Below are positions 27,012 through 35,768 of a DNA stretch of 59,165 nucleotides, one piece after another (the first letter of the stretch is position 1; every line of letters begins with the position of its first letter). The notes under the pieces are model-generated. The model saw only the letters and a list, made by a program, of their open reading frames with translations, was not told the origin of the DNA and did no database searches. The stretch is from Leptospirillum sp. (lineage in GTDB: Bacteria; Nitrospirota; Leptospirillia; Leptospirillales; Leptospirillaceae): the NCBI GenBank assembly GCA_027315205.1, contig DAHUYM010000009.1, positions 1 to 59,165 on the forward strand, read 5' to 3'. The position numbers and the translations under genes are program-made.

Positions 27012-27213
27012 CCGGCTCTCTGGGGATGGATCCCGGGAATGGCCAACCGACGGAAAACAGACCCGCGGAAGGTCGCTCTTTCCTTGGTCGGGACTATGGA
27101 CGTGCACATCCTAGCAATTGACAGAGGGATTTGCAAGAACATCCCTTGTTTAAGTAACGATTTAGGGCCGAGGGGGATGCCGATCTTCCGGGTCGGGAAC
27201 CGCCGTCTTCCGT

Positions 27214-28428
27214 TCATGTCGGGAGAGACGGGAATCCCGTCCACCGTTTTCGAATCTCGGCGAGTATCCGGTCGGCGAGACGCCGCTTGGAATCCCGGCC
27301 CAGATGCAAGGACTGTCCGTCGGGAAGGACGAGGGTCAGGTCGTTCGACTCCGACCCGAAACCGATTCCGGGTTCGGAGACGTCGTTGGCCAGAAGAAGG
27401 TCGACCCCTTTCCTCCGGGCTTTCCGGGCGAGGTCGTTCGTGTCGAGCCCCCGTGTTTCCGCGGCGAATCCGACCAGGAATTGCCCCTCTTTTTTACTTC
27501 GGGACAACCCTGCCAGTATATCCGGGTTTTCCGAAAGGGTCAGGGTCCAGGATTTGCCGTCTTTTTTCCGTTTCCCGTTGAGGGGTTTCTCCATGCGGTA
27601 ATCGGCGACCGCCGCGGCCATGATGCAAAGGTCGTGTCCCGGAAACTGCTTTTCCAGGGCCGACTCCATTTCTCCGGCGGTTTCCACCTGGAAAACGTCG
27701 GCTCCGGGCGGGGTTGGAATATCAACGGGACCTGAAACGAGAGTCACTTTGGCGCCCCTGGACAATGCCGCTTCCACGAGAGCGTACCCCATGCGCCCCG
27801 ATGACCGGTTCCCGATATACCGGACAGGATCGATGGATTCCCGGGTCGGTCCCGCGGAGATGAGGACTCGGACTCCCGACCATTCTTGCGAGATTCTCAG
27901 AAGTTCTCGCACTTCGTCCCGGATCCGTTCGGGACTTGCGAGCCGGCCGAGTCCTTCTTTCCCCGACGCCAAGGCTCCCCGATCGGGTGGAATTTCCCGC
28001 ACTCCCCGGTCTGTCAGTGTTTTGAGGTGAGCCTGGACGGCAGGGTGGAGGTACATCATCTCTTCCATGGCGGGAGCCAGGATGACGGATGACCTGATGG
28101 CGAGGCAAAGTGTTGTCAGCAGGTCGTCGGCCAGGCCCATCGCCATGCGACCGATGAAATCGGCGGATGCGGGGGCCACGAGAAGGAGGTCGCTTTCGTC
28201 CGCGAGCCCGATGTGTCTTACTCCCCCGGGAGATTCGAAAAGGTCCGATAGGACAGGGTGGCCCGTGAAAACCTCGCCGTTGATACGGGGAAAGAATTTG
28301 AGGGCCCGGGAGGTCGCCACGATCTGTACGTCGTGGCCGTCCTGGACCAGAAGACGGGCGATGTCGAGTGCCCGGTAGGCGGCGATGCTGCCGGTGATCC
28401 CGAGGAGGATTTTCTTGCCGGACTTCAT
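27214..28428 (-). CDS. coaBC: Bifunctional phosphopantothenoylcysteine decarboxylase/synthetase
   Basis: A 404-residue coenzyme A biosynthesis enzyme. The N-terminal flavin decarboxylase half has GITGSIAAYRALD, the His in VRHIGLADESD, and VAPASADFIGRMAMGLADDL. The C-terminal half (from about residue 180) is the ligase with ISAGPTRESIDPVRYIGNRS, then SSGRMGYALVE and the CTP-site AAAVADYRM. In the decarboxylase the usual PAMN reads PAMEEMM and the usual LACG Cys reads LASG, so both may matter for activity (see findings). One base separates it from rpoZ. The downstream TPR gene follows after about 200 bp. Confidence 0.93.
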   Translation of the reverse strand: MKSGKKILLGITGSIAAYRALDIARLLVQDGHDVQIVATSRALKFFPRINGEVFTGHPVLSDLFESPGGVRHIGLADESDLLLVAPASADFIGRMAMGLADDLLTTLCLAIRSSVILAPAMEEMMYLHPAVQAHLKTLTDRGVREIPPDRGALASGKEGLGRLASPERIRDEVRELLRISQEWSGVRVLISAGPTRESIDPVRYIGNRSSGRMGYALVEAALSRGAKVTLVSGPVDIPTPPGADVFQVETAGEMESALEKQFPGHDLCIMAAAVADYRMEKPLNGKRKKDGKSWTLTLSENPDILAGLSRSKKEGQFLVGFAAETRGLDTNDLARKARRKGVDLLLANDVSEPGIGFGSESNDLTLVLPDGQSLHLGRDSKRRLADRILAEIRKRWTGFPSLPT

Positions 28429-28429
28429 A

Positions 28430-28822
28430 TCAATCCTCGAGTTCTTCCGACTCCTCGACGACCTCTTCGACGGTTTCCTCGGGGGCCTGGTAGGTCATGA
28501 CGTCCGCGTGGATGACTTCCGACGGCTCGAGGGCGTAACCGCGGGAATATGAAAAGCGTTCTTCGGTCTTGATCCGTTCCCGGAGGCGATCTCGCCTCTT
28601 GATCTCGAGATCGGACGCGACCTCTCCGGTCACGATCAGGATCTTCTTCTCGACGATCTCCTGGAGGGCCGTCGTGGTTTCCTTCTGGTACCGGACCTCG
28701 ACCTTGGGGGTCGCTCCTTCCATCAGTTGTCGGGCTCTCTTAGCCGCGGCGATGACCAGCCGGTAACGGCTGTCGATCATGTCGGGTGTGATTTCAATGG
28801 GTTTGGTGATGAGGTCGTTCAT
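28430..28822 (-). CDS. rpoZ: RNA polymerase omega subunit
   Basis: A 130-residue omega protein. The core holds DSRYRLVIAAAKRARQLM, followed by a TALQEIVEKKI segment, which contacts beta-prime. It is longer than the roughly 90-residue classical omega, with an acidic tail (EETVEEVVEESEELED). It helps assemble RNA polymerase and can mediate ppGpp response. It overlaps the gmk stop by one base and precedes coaBC, the usual gmk-rpoZ-coaBC order. Confidence 0.92.
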   Translation of the reverse strand: MNDLITKPIEITPDMIDSRYRLVIAAAKRARQLMEGATPKVEVRYQKETTTALQEIVEKKILIVTGEVASDLEIKRRDRLRERIKTEERFSYSRGYALEPSEVIHADVMTYQAPEETVEEVVEESEELED

Positions 28823-29523
28823 TACGTTCTCCCTTGCGTCGTTTGAGTGTTTTCGGAAGGTTCAAGCTCGAAACACGGGAGGTAATGCCCGGTCATGAAC
28901 TCTTTCAATCGGTCCTTCCGGTGGTGTTCCGAAATGATGATGGCGTGTAGCTCTTCCACGGCTTTCGTGAAATCGGCATTGAAGATGAGATAGTCATAGT
29001 CGCTGAAGGCCTTTATTTCCTGTTTTACCCGTTCGAGCCGGCGGCGCACGGTCTCTTCGGAATCCTGGCCCCTCTGCGAGAGTCGTTCGCGCAAAACAGA
29101 ATGCGACGGCGGAAGAATATAGATAGAGATGTTTTCGATACCGCTTTGACGGACTTTTCGCGCGCCCTGGATGTCGATGTCGACCAGGACGTCGTGCCCC
29201 CGTTCGAATGAGTCGTCGATCTCCTTTCGGGAGGTCCCGTAAAAATTGCCGTAGACTTCCGCCGATTCGATGAAGAGGTTTTTCTGGGCCATTTCGCGAA
29301 ACGTGGCCTGCGATACGAATCGGTAATCGATCCCGTCCTGTTCCCCGGGTCTCGGATCCCGGGTGGTATAGGAGACCGAATAATGGATCCGGGGGGTTTT
29401 TCGGGCAATTTCCCGGCACAGGGAGGTTTTCCCGGCGCCCGAAGGAGCGGAAACCACGAACAAGAGGGGTTTGTAAACCGGCTTCCCGTAAATGGTGATC
29501 GGTTTTCCCTCCGACCTAGTCAT
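28822..29523 (-). CDS. gmk: Guanylate kinase
   Basis: A 233-residue kinase converting GMP to GDP with ATP. The Walker A loop is VSAPSGAGKTSLCREIAR. GMP-binding residues appear in YTTRDPRPGEQDGIDYRFVS, the Asp-rich DIDIQGARKVR is present, and the lid carries RLSQRGQDSEETVRRRLE. It has about 20 extra residues at each end compared with the E. coli enzyme. It sits between the DUF370 gene and rpoZ on the minus strand. Confidence 0.96.
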   Translation of the reverse strand: MTRSEGKPITIYGKPVYKPLLFVVSAPSGAGKTSLCREIARKTPRIHYSVSYTTRDPRPGEQDGIDYRFVSQATFREMAQKNLFIESAEVYGNFYGTSRKEIDDSFERGHDVLVDIDIQGARKVRQSGIENISIYILPPSHSVLRERLSQRGQDSEETVRRRLERVKQEIKAFSDYDYLIFNADFTKAVEELHAIIISEHHRKDRLKEFMTGHYLPCFELEPSENTQTTQGRT

Positions 29524-29572
29524 CCTTTATGCATCCCTTCGTGTGGGACGAGCCCAATGGTTTCATCAACGT

Positions 29573-29642
29573 CGGGTCTCCATCGGCCACCAGGGAGGCC
29601 CCTCGGACCCGGATCAGTCCGGGTCTCCATCGGCCACCAGGG
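29573..29642. repeat. Direct repeat of 23 bp covering the 3' end of the DUF370 gene
   Basis: The 23-mer CGGGTCTCCATCGGCCACCA plus GGG occurs at 29573-29595 and again at 29620-29642, with 24 bases between. The second copy encodes the last codons of the DUF370 gene (read on the minus strand as LVADGDP). The first copy lies just after its stop codon, so it is a tandem duplication of the gene end. Confidence 0.9.
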
Positions 29643-29898
29643 CTTCTTCCCAGCCATTGAGCCGGTTTGAGAGGGTTTCCGGCTGCAAAGCCGAAAGTAT
29701 AACATGTCCGCTGTCCATTATAATGACCGACCGGGTTCGCCGTCCTTCCGAGGCGTCGATAAGAAGGCTCTTTTCCTGGGCCGCTTCCTTCATTCGGCGG
29801 ACCGGGGCCGAATTGACCCCCACAACGCTGATGATGTGTTCGAGGGAGACGAGGTTCCCGAGTCCAATGTTTACAAAGGCGTGAGGCTTACTCGACAT
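29614..29898 (-). CDS. remA: DUF370 / RemA-like regulatory protein
   Basis: A 94-residue protein of the RemA (DUF370) family. Marks: VNIGLGNLVSLEHIISVVG, SAPVRRMKEAA, LIDASEGRRTRSVIIMDSGH and VILSALQPETLSNRL. In Bacillus RemA is a ring-shaped DNA-binding activator; elsewhere the family commonly sits between yicC and gmk, as here. Its start overlaps the yicC end by 11 bp. The last residues (LVADGDPD) come from a sequence that is duplicated just downstream. The symbol is by family only; the target genes are unknown. Confidence 0.88.
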   Translation of the reverse strand: MSSKPHAFVNIGLGNLVSLEHIISVVGVNSAPVRRMKEAAQEKSLLIDASEGRRTRSVIIMDSGHVILSALQPETLSNRLNGWEEALVADGDPD

Positions 29899-30769
29899 TC
29901 TGGATCTGTTCCTTAAGTTTCGTAAGTATGTTGCGGATCCCCATCGCCGGTTGAAAGATTTCGGGATGGGCTTCTTTCGTGATGAACGTATTGATTTCCC
30001 TTTGCATTTCCTGGATCAGGAAATCGAGGGATTTCCCGATCGACCCCCCTTCGGAAAGGTCCTGCTTGAAACGCGTCAGGTGAATCTTCAGCCGTTGCCA
30101 TTCCTCCTCGTTGTCTTTCCGGGAGAGGTAGAAGAGGGCTTCTTCCTCGAGGCGGCGTTCGGATTCCGGAGCGATGACCTCGCGAGTCAGGTCCTTCAGT
30201 TTCGCCACGAATTGGGAACGCGTCTTCTCCAGGGTCCTGGGACGTTTCCGTTCGATCGACGTGACCGCATCCTGGATTTCGTTGGCGAGATCCAGGATGA
30301 TCGTTCCAAGAGCCCGTCCCTCCGTCATTCGGCTTTCCATGAGCCTGGATACCGCCTGGTTTGAGGCGGAAAGTCCGTCCTTGGGTTCGACCGGCTGGTA
30401 AGATGGACTTCTTTCGTGCGAAAGGTGCGTGAGGACCTGATCCAGCGTGACCGGCTCGACAACCCCCAGCGTGTCCTTCAGGACGAGAAGGTCCCGGTAG
30501 GATTCGAGGGCTTTCTGGAGCCAGCCCGCATCTCCGCTCGCGGAATGGTCGATGCGGCTCACGGTTATTTCGACCCGTCCCCTCTGGATTTCCTGGGAGA
30601 CAATCTTCCGGATGCCGAGATCCAGATGATCCCATTCCCGTGGCAGGCTGACCTGGACCTCGAGATTGCGGTGATTGAGGGATTTGGCCGTGATCCGGTA
30701 GCCTTCGATCGGGGGGGGCGTAAAATACTCTCCGAACCCCGTCATGCTGTAGAGCGTTTTGGGCGTCAT
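29888..30769 (-). CDS. yicC: YicC-family endoribonuclease
   Basis: A 293-residue protein of the YicC/YloC family. The N-terminus is SMTGFGEY, followed by ITAKSLNHRNLEVQVSLPRE. The centre has MTEGRALGTIILDLAN. The C-terminal DUF1732 part holds SERRLEEEALFYLSRKDNEEE, then SIGKSLDFLIQEMQREINT. Members are hexameric endoribonucleases with an RNA-clamp shape. It is the first gene of the minus-strand cluster (yicC, remA, gmk, rpoZ, coaBC). The ribosome site before the ATG at 30769 is weak (GGGAAA). Confidence 0.95.
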   Translation of the reverse strand: MTPKTLYSMTGFGEYFTPPPIEGYRITAKSLNHRNLEVQVSLPREWDHLDLGIRKIVSQEIQRGRVEITVSRIDHSASGDAGWLQKALESYRDLLVLKDTLGVVEPVTLDQVLTHLSHERSPSYQPVEPKDGLSASNQAVSRLMESRMTEGRALGTIILDLANEIQDAVTSIERKRPRTLEKTRSQFVAKLKDLTREVIAPESERRLEEEALFYLSRKDNEEEWQRLKIHLTRFKQDLSEGGSIGKSLDFLIQEMQREINTFITKEAHPEIFQPAMGIRNILTKLKEQIQNVE

Positions 30770-30870
30770 GGTTTCCCGAGGACGTCACCGATGCCGCGCA
30801 CCCTGACCGCTCCTCTTCCCTAAGAAGGGGATTGCGAATCGGATCCAGACAGATCGCTCTCGAAGCCGAT

Positions 30871-30900
30871 TTGATTTTTCCGTCGCCACCCGGTTGTAAT
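30871..30900 (+). promoter_or_regulatory. Possible sigma-70 promoter for the glycosidase gene
   Basis: TTGATT (30871-30876), 18 bases, then TGTAAT (30895-30900). Transcription would begin near 30907 and leave a leader of about 90 bases before the TTG start at 30998. Found by eye; the site lies in the 228-bp gap between yicC and the glycosidase. Confidence 0.4.
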
Positions 30901-30997
30901 GTTTTGATAAGTTAATCCCGGAATTTTACCCGATTCTTAACGGAATTCAAAGTGTCGGGGGTGATCGCCGACCCGTCTTCCGGCCTAAGGAGGTGTT

Positions 30998-33199
30998 TTG
31001 GGTTCCTTCCCTTACGAGATTCACCCGCTTCTCATCCTGAGTCCTTTGGATGTCATTTACAAGAATTCCGACAATTTCGGGATTTGGCCCCCCTCCGGAG
31101 ACATCGATTCTGAAGAGTTCTCCTACCACGGGTTGTATTGGCGAGGGATGCGATTCCTTTCACGATGGACCTGCCGGGTGCTCGATCTTCGCCCTGTCCC
31201 TTTGATCGAGCAGGGGAGGAGGGACCCGTTCTGCGACAGGATCCACAGGGTGCTGCCTGTCCTTACGTATTTCGACCCGAAATTCCCGAAGAAGCCGAGA
31301 CTGGTCGTCCGTCTGTCCCTGACCCAGACACGGGTTCTCGATGCCAGTGGCTTCCTCGAATCGTTCGTTCTGGAAAATCGAAGCCCATTTCAAGTCACTG
31401 TGCCACTTTCATGGGGAACCGGTTGCAATTTCGACGATATGTTCGAAGTCCGGGGATTCCCTCGGAGATCGAACGTTCTTCGGGCCGTCGAATGGGCCGG
31501 AAGCGGCAAAAACAGCGAATATCTTTATCGCGGGGAGGATGGCCGTGTCCGGGCGACCAGGATCTCCGTTTCCGGCCCCCACCCCGCTTCAGTAAACAAA
31601 GAAGGGTGGGAATGGAACCTCTCACTTCCTCCGGGAGGAGAAGCGCCCTTCGAATTCCGGGTGCGGTTCTCGGAATGGAAGGCCGCTCATGTCGCCAAAA
31701 AGAAAGAGCTCCCGCTCAAACAAGGGACAATCGACGGAACGATCCGCAGGCTGAAAAACGATTACCTGCACTTTCAGGGCCGCTGGCCCGAAATTTCGAC
31801 CTCCGATCCTTTCTTCGACCGGTGTTTCCGGCAGGCGGTCCAGGATCTTCGCATTCTGTGCACCCCTTCAAGAGAAGGGCTCGTCCCGTATGCCGGACTT
31901 CCCTGGTTTGCCACGGTTTTCGGGCGGGATGCCCTGATTACCGGGCTCTCGACTCTGTGGGCCTTTCCCGACCTTTCCCGAAGCATCCTGCTTCTTCTGG
32001 GACGTTGCCAGGCCCAGAGGAAGGATCCGAAGAGGGCTGCGGAACCCGGAAAGATCATCCACGAAATGAGATCCGGAGAAATGGCCAATACCGGGGAAAT
32101 TCCCTTCGGCCGTTACTATGGATCAGTCGACAGCACCCCGCTATACCTGGTTCTTGCCGCCCAATACACACTCCGAACGGGAGATCTCGCTTTTCTCGAT
32201 CGTCTCTGGCCCGTCATCGAACGCGCCTTTAAGTGGATCGAGGATTTCGGGACGGATCCCCGGACGGGTTTTGTCGTGTACCGGGGCGATACCGACGGGG
32301 GCCTCGTTCAGCAGGGCTGGAAAGACTCCGAGGATTCCGTTTTTCATGCGGATGGCCGTATTGCGCCTCATCCGATTGCCCTTTCGGAAGTTCAGTCATA
32401 TCTTCACTGGGCTTACACCGCGTTCGGGCGTCTCGCGCCCCGTATCGGAAGGTCACGACACGGGAAAACATGCCAGGAACGTGCGAACCGCCTCCGGAAA
32501 GCGTTCATCGCAGCGTTCTGGCTCCCCTCGCTTCGTACTTTCGCGCTGGCTGTCGACGGAAACGGCAACCCGTGTTCGGTCCGTACTTCAAACGCAGGCC
32601 ACGTCCTCCTGTCGGGGATGGTTCACCCACGGATGGCCAACACTCTCGGAAAGTCGCTCCTGGAAGAAGATCTGTGGTCGGGGTGGGGGATCCGGACGCT
32701 CGGCACCCGGGAGGCCCGGTTCAATCCGGTGTCCTATCACAATGGATCTGTGTGGCCCCATGACAATGCGATGATCCTCTGGGGCATGTCTCGTCATGGT
32801 CTGGTCCGGCCCCTCGAGCGACTGGCCGGGGGGTTTTTCGACGGACTGCGCTTTTTCCGCGATCAGCGCCCTCCTGAACTCTATTGCGGATTTGTCCGAA
32901 AAGAAGATGAAGGGCCGGTGGCCTACCCGACGTCGTGTTCGCCCCAGGCGTGGTCGGTCGCTTCGGTCTTCATGGCGATCGGAGCCCTGGCAGGTTTCCG
33001 CTTCGACATGGGCGCGTTCATGACCGGCCTCTCCGGTTTGCCGGCCTGCCTCGACTCTTTGTCGATCCGGAACATACCTGTATGCGGCCCCGAGAAGGCG
33101 TTCGTCCACTATTCGATCCGGCGCGACGGACATAAAGCGATGTCTTCGGTAACGATGTCATCGACCCGAGCGGATTCAGACTTGTCAAAGAAGAATTAA
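30998..33199 (+). CDS. Amylo-alpha-1,6-glucosidase (glycogen-debranching type)
   Basis: A 733-residue cytoplasmic glycosidase. The N-terminal about 250 residues form the beta-rich glycogen-debranching N-terminal domain (SPLDVIYKNSDNFGIWPPSG). From about residue 270 an (alpha/alpha)6 barrel follows with GLPWFATVFGRDALITGL, then RYYGSVDSTPLYLVLAAQY and YHNGSVWPHDNAMILWGM, the regions with the acidic catalytic residues in this group. It would release glucose from alpha-1,6 branches or act on a related glucoside. The TTG start is supported by a near-perfect TAAGGAGGTG (30986-30995). Other glycogen genes are not nearby. Confidence 0.88.
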   Translation: MGSFPYEIHPLLILSPLDVIYKNSDNFGIWPPSGDIDSEEFSYHGLYWRGMRFLSRWTCRVLDLRPVPLIEQGRRDPFCDRIHRVLPVLTYFDPKFPKKPRLVVRLSLTQTRVLDASGFLESFVLENRSPFQVTVPLSWGTGCNFDDMFEVRGFPRRSNVLRAVEWAGSGKNSEYLYRGEDGRVRATRISVSGPHPASVNKEGWEWNLSLPPGGEAPFEFRVRFSEWKAAHVAKKKELPLKQGTIDGTIRRLKNDYLHFQGRWPEISTSDPFFDRCFRQAVQDLRILCTPSREGLVPYAGLPWFATVFGRDALITGLSTLWAFPDLSRSILLLLGRCQAQRKDPKRAAEPGKIIHEMRSGEMANTGEIPFGRYYGSVDSTPLYLVLAAQYTLRTGDLAFLDRLWPVIERAFKWIEDFGTDPRTGFVVYRGDTDGGLVQQGWKDSEDSVFHADGRIAPHPIALSEVQSYLHWAYTAFGRLAPRIGRSRHGKTCQERANRLRKAFIAAFWLPSLRTFALAVDGNGNPCSVRTSNAGHVLLSGMVHPRMANTLGKSLLEEDLWSGWGIRTLGTREARFNPVSYHNGSVWPHDNAMILWGMSRHGLVRPLERLAGGFFDGLRFFRDQRPPELYCGFVRKEDEGPVAYPTSCSPQAWSVASVFMAIGALAGFRFDMGAFMTGLSGLPACLDSLSIRNIPVCGPEKAFVHYSIRRDGHKAMSSVTMSSTRADSDLSKKN

Positions 33200-33314
33200 T
33201 CCAGTAGAATCGGCGAATCTCGATACTGAAAGTATGGGAATCGGGATGGAGTCAGGTTCAGAAAAGGTTTTCTCTCTCGGAGCCTGTGGCAGGTGGACAG
33301 AACAGGGGGCTTGA

Positions 33315-34739
33315 TTGAAAGGGATTCGCCAGTTCCTGTGCTTTGCTCTGAACCCCATAGCGTTGACGCTTGGAAAAAGGCTGTTTTCCCTGTTCCTGAT
33401 CGGTGCTTTCTTCGGATCGTCCGCGCTTGGGGATTTCTGGCAGATCACCCGGTCCTGGGCCAGCGCCACGGGACCCTCAGATTCCATTGCGTCCATTTCG
33501 TCACTGAAGAATACACTGACGCCCCTGCAGGGACCTCTTCCGGCTTCTGAGGTTTCTCCGCCTTCTCCTGTTCTCCCGGATCTCTGGCGATCCACTCTGT
33601 GGAACCCGCTCGTTCTGACCAGGAACGGGGCTCCCGTCGTCCGGATCGGGCAGGCGGGTCCGGTTCTCGACCCGTCGTTCGTTCCGGAGTTTCGCGATCA
33701 GGAAGAAAACCGGTATGTCACCGTGCTTGACAACGGATACCGGATCGTCTGGACGGTCCGCCCTTCTCTCCAGAAGGAAGTGGCCCGTTTCGTCAGCCGG
33801 AACCGCGTTCCGTACGGGATGTTCGTGGCAGTGGACCCGCCGACGGGGGACCTTCTCGCGTTCTACGGGAGCCATGACGGGATGACGGACAACTCGTTGG
33901 TTACGAGGGCCACCTATCCCGCGGCGAGCCTGTTCAAGGTCATCACGACCGAAGACGCCCTTGAGCACAGAAAAATCAGTCCCGAAACCAGGATCTATTT
34001 CCATGGCTGCCTCTATTGTATCGGGCCGTCGTATTGGCGGGACAATCCCCGAAGGGACCGGCTGCATCTTTCGGTGACGGAAGCGCTGGGGAAATCGGTC
34101 AACATGATTTTCGCGAAGATCGCCATCCGCTGGCTGACGCCCGACAACCTCCAATCTACGGCTGATCGTTTCGGATTCAACCGCGAACTTCCTTCGGACA
34201 TTCCCTTCGAAACGAGTTCGGCCGTGATCCCGGGGGACAAGGACGGATTCGCGAGAAGCGCGGCCGGTTTCGGACAGGTGATGATCAGTCCGATCCACGC
34301 GGCCCTTATCGCCGGAGCCCTGTCGAACGGGGGAACGATGATGATCCCCCACCTGATCCATTCCATCACCGATGCATCGGGAAGGGTGATCTACCGGGCC
34401 GTATCAAAGCCGTTCATGACCGTCACCGATCCGAAGATCGCATGGACCCTCCTGGCCATGATGCATTCGACGACCGTGCACGGGACGGGTCGAAAAGCGT
34501 TCCTTCACTGGCACTACGATCCGGTTTTGAAGCACATCGAGGTTGCAGGGAAGACGGGAACCTTGATGGGGATGCACCCTGTCGGCCACTACGAATGGTT
34601 CATGGGCATGGCCCCGATCGGAAAACCCCGGATCGCTGTTGCGGCCCTTTCGATCGACCAGGGGTTCTGGAGGATCAAGGGTCCTGACATTGCCAGTCAC
34701 GGAATGATCGCCTATTTTCGAAAATCCGCTTCATTCTGA
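33315..34739 (+). CDS. Penicillin-binding protein (transpeptidase domain)
   Basis: A 474-residue protein. One N-terminal membrane helix (about residues 14-40) is followed by a low-complexity linker and a transpeptidase domain. The three active-site motifs are present: SxxK in AASLFKVIT, SxN in GKSVNMIF and KTG in AGKTGTLMG. It lacks a glycosyltransferase domain and is short for a division PBP2/3, so it may be a non-canonical class B enzyme or a serine peptidase that modifies cell-wall peptides in the periplasm. The start is TTG at 33315 with an upstream GGGGG. It follows the glycosidase by 115 bp. Confidence 0.88.
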   Translation: MKGIRQFLCFALNPIALTLGKRLFSLFLIGAFFGSSALGDFWQITRSWASATGPSDSIASISSLKNTLTPLQGPLPASEVSPPSPVLPDLWRSTLWNPLVLTRNGAPVVRIGQAGPVLDPSFVPEFRDQEENRYVTVLDNGYRIVWTVRPSLQKEVARFVSRNRVPYGMFVAVDPPTGDLLAFYGSHDGMTDNSLVTRATYPAASLFKVITTEDALEHRKISPETRIYFHGCLYCIGPSYWRDNPRRDRLHLSVTEALGKSVNMIFAKIAIRWLTPDNLQSTADRFGFNRELPSDIPFETSSAVIPGDKDGFARSAAGFGQVMISPIHAALIAGALSNGGTMMIPHLIHSITDASGRVIYRAVSKPFMTVTDPKIAWTLLAMMHSTTVHGTGRKAFLHWHYDPVLKHIEVAGKTGTLMGMHPVGHYEWFMGMAPIGKPRIAVAALSIDQGFWRIKGPDIASHGMIAYFRKSASF

Positions 34740-34805
34740 TCCGGCCGATCGATAGGAGCGGGGGAAGAGATTGTCGTTCCTTCCTGTTCCCTCTCCTTGT
34801 CTAAT

Positions 34806-34820
34806 TTGATATTCTATCAA
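34806..34820. promoter_or_regulatory. Palindrome TTGAT-N5-ATCAA before the CBS gene
   Basis: TTGATATTCTATCAA is a perfect 6-bp inverted repeat with three central bases, about 95 bp before the CBS start. It resembles an FNR/CRP-type box, but the FNR consensus has four central bases between TTGAT and ATCAA and here there are five. It could be an operator for another dimeric regulator. Confidence 0.35.
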
Positions 34821-34915
34821 GAAGTCTCCGTAAAATTGGTCTTGTAGGTTCATGGAACAGTCCATGAGCGGATCTTGCGACTTCAACCGAACCTTAGGAA
34901 AGGGAAGGGTGAAAG

Positions 34916-35326
34916 ATGGTTTCTGTGAAGAAAGTGATGACGAAAAATCCCTTGAAGGTGGACATGACCACGACCATTCGGGAAGTGGCCGAGATCATGA
35001 AGACCAAAAAAGTCGGAAGCATCCTGGTCAATCAGCAGGACAAGACGGTTGGAATCATCACCGAAACTGACCTTTGCCGCCGGGTCATCGGCGAGGACCG
35101 GGTTCCCTATATCACGCCCGTCTCACAGGTGATGAGTTCTCCGGTCCTGACCATCCAGGGCGACGCCTCGATCTACGATGCCCAGGATTTGATGGACAAG
35201 CATAAGATCCGTCATCTCCTGGTGATCGACGACGATGAAGTCGTGGGTCTGATTTCCATCCGGGACCTCATCCACCCGTCGTACGTCGGCAAAGAGGATT
35301 CCTGGGTCGGGGGCGCGACCGAGTAG
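34916..35326 (+). CDS. CBS-domain pair protein
   Basis: A 136-residue protein made of two CBS motifs and nothing else. The first covers about residues 5-60 (VMTKNPLKVDMTTTIREVAE, ending VGIITETDL). The second covers about 68-125 (VMSSPVLTIQGDASIYDAQD, ending VVGLISIRDL). Such stand-alone pairs bind adenosine nucleotides and sense energy state, usually acting on a partner protein. GGGAAGGG lies before the ATG at 34916. A hairpin at 35358-35381 ends the unit, so it is probably monocistronic. Confidence 0.94.
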   Translation: MVSVKKVMTKNPLKVDMTTTIREVAEIMKTKKVGSILVNQQDKTVGIITETDLCRRVIGEDRVPYITPVSQVMSSPVLTIQGDASIYDAQDLMDKHKIRHLLVIDDDEVVGLISIRDLIHPSYVGKEDSWVGGATE

Positions 35327-35357
35327 TCTTTCACGTCCAGCTCTTTTATCTTCCCTT

Positions 35358-35381
35358 CGGGCCGTCCTTCCGGGCGGCCCG
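35358..35381 (+). terminator. Hairpin after the CBS gene
   Basis: CGGGCCGTCC, a TTCC loop and GGGCGGCCCG form a 10-bp stem with one T:G pair, 31 bp after the CBS stop. The following bases are only mildly T-rich, so it is a plausible but not ideal intrinsic terminator. Confidence 0.6.
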
Positions 35382-35564
35382 TTCCGATTTCCAAATTTCC
35401 CCCAAAAGTTTTTGCATATCCACGTTTACGGGACTGCTCTTTTTTCTCGTTTTTCAGCCAAGTCGGGATTGGTATGTTCCGATCCTTGTGCTTTCCGGTT
35501 TCGGGGGTTTTTTATGTAGGGTCGAATTGACCTCTATAGAAGTGTTACGGAAATAGGAGAACCG

Positions 35565-35719
35565 CGATGGCGTTGGGTGGTGGAAACGGCCCATTCGTGG
35601 TTCAAGCGATTTCGGAGACTTCTCGTCCGATTTGAAAAAACGGAGGCAAGCTATTTGGCTCTTCTTCATCTGGCGGCTCGATCATTTGTTCCCGGAAAAT
35701 CGGTGTTATTTATGGATAG
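35565..35719 (+). mobile_element. IS5-family transposase C-terminal scrap
   Basis: The translation reads RWRWVVETAHSWFKRFRRLL, then RFEKTEASYLALLHLAA, and after a one-base shift IICSRKIGVIYG followed by a stop at 35717-35719. This is the C-terminal end of an IS5-group (DDE) transposase (RWVVERTHSW..R.RR...R.E...YLALLHLAAA.I..R). Everything upstream is lost, no terminal repeats were found, and a frameshift is present. It is evidence of past IS activity next to the broken vapC. Confidence 0.75.
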
Positions 35720-35768
35720 GCCCTAAATCTCGATCAGCTAAATTTTCTGGTATTGACTAATAAAGATG

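Noticed and set aside
29573-29642. The two 23-bp repeats as a CRISPR seed
   Set aside because: Only two copies, one of them coding for the end of the DUF370 protein, and no cas genes.
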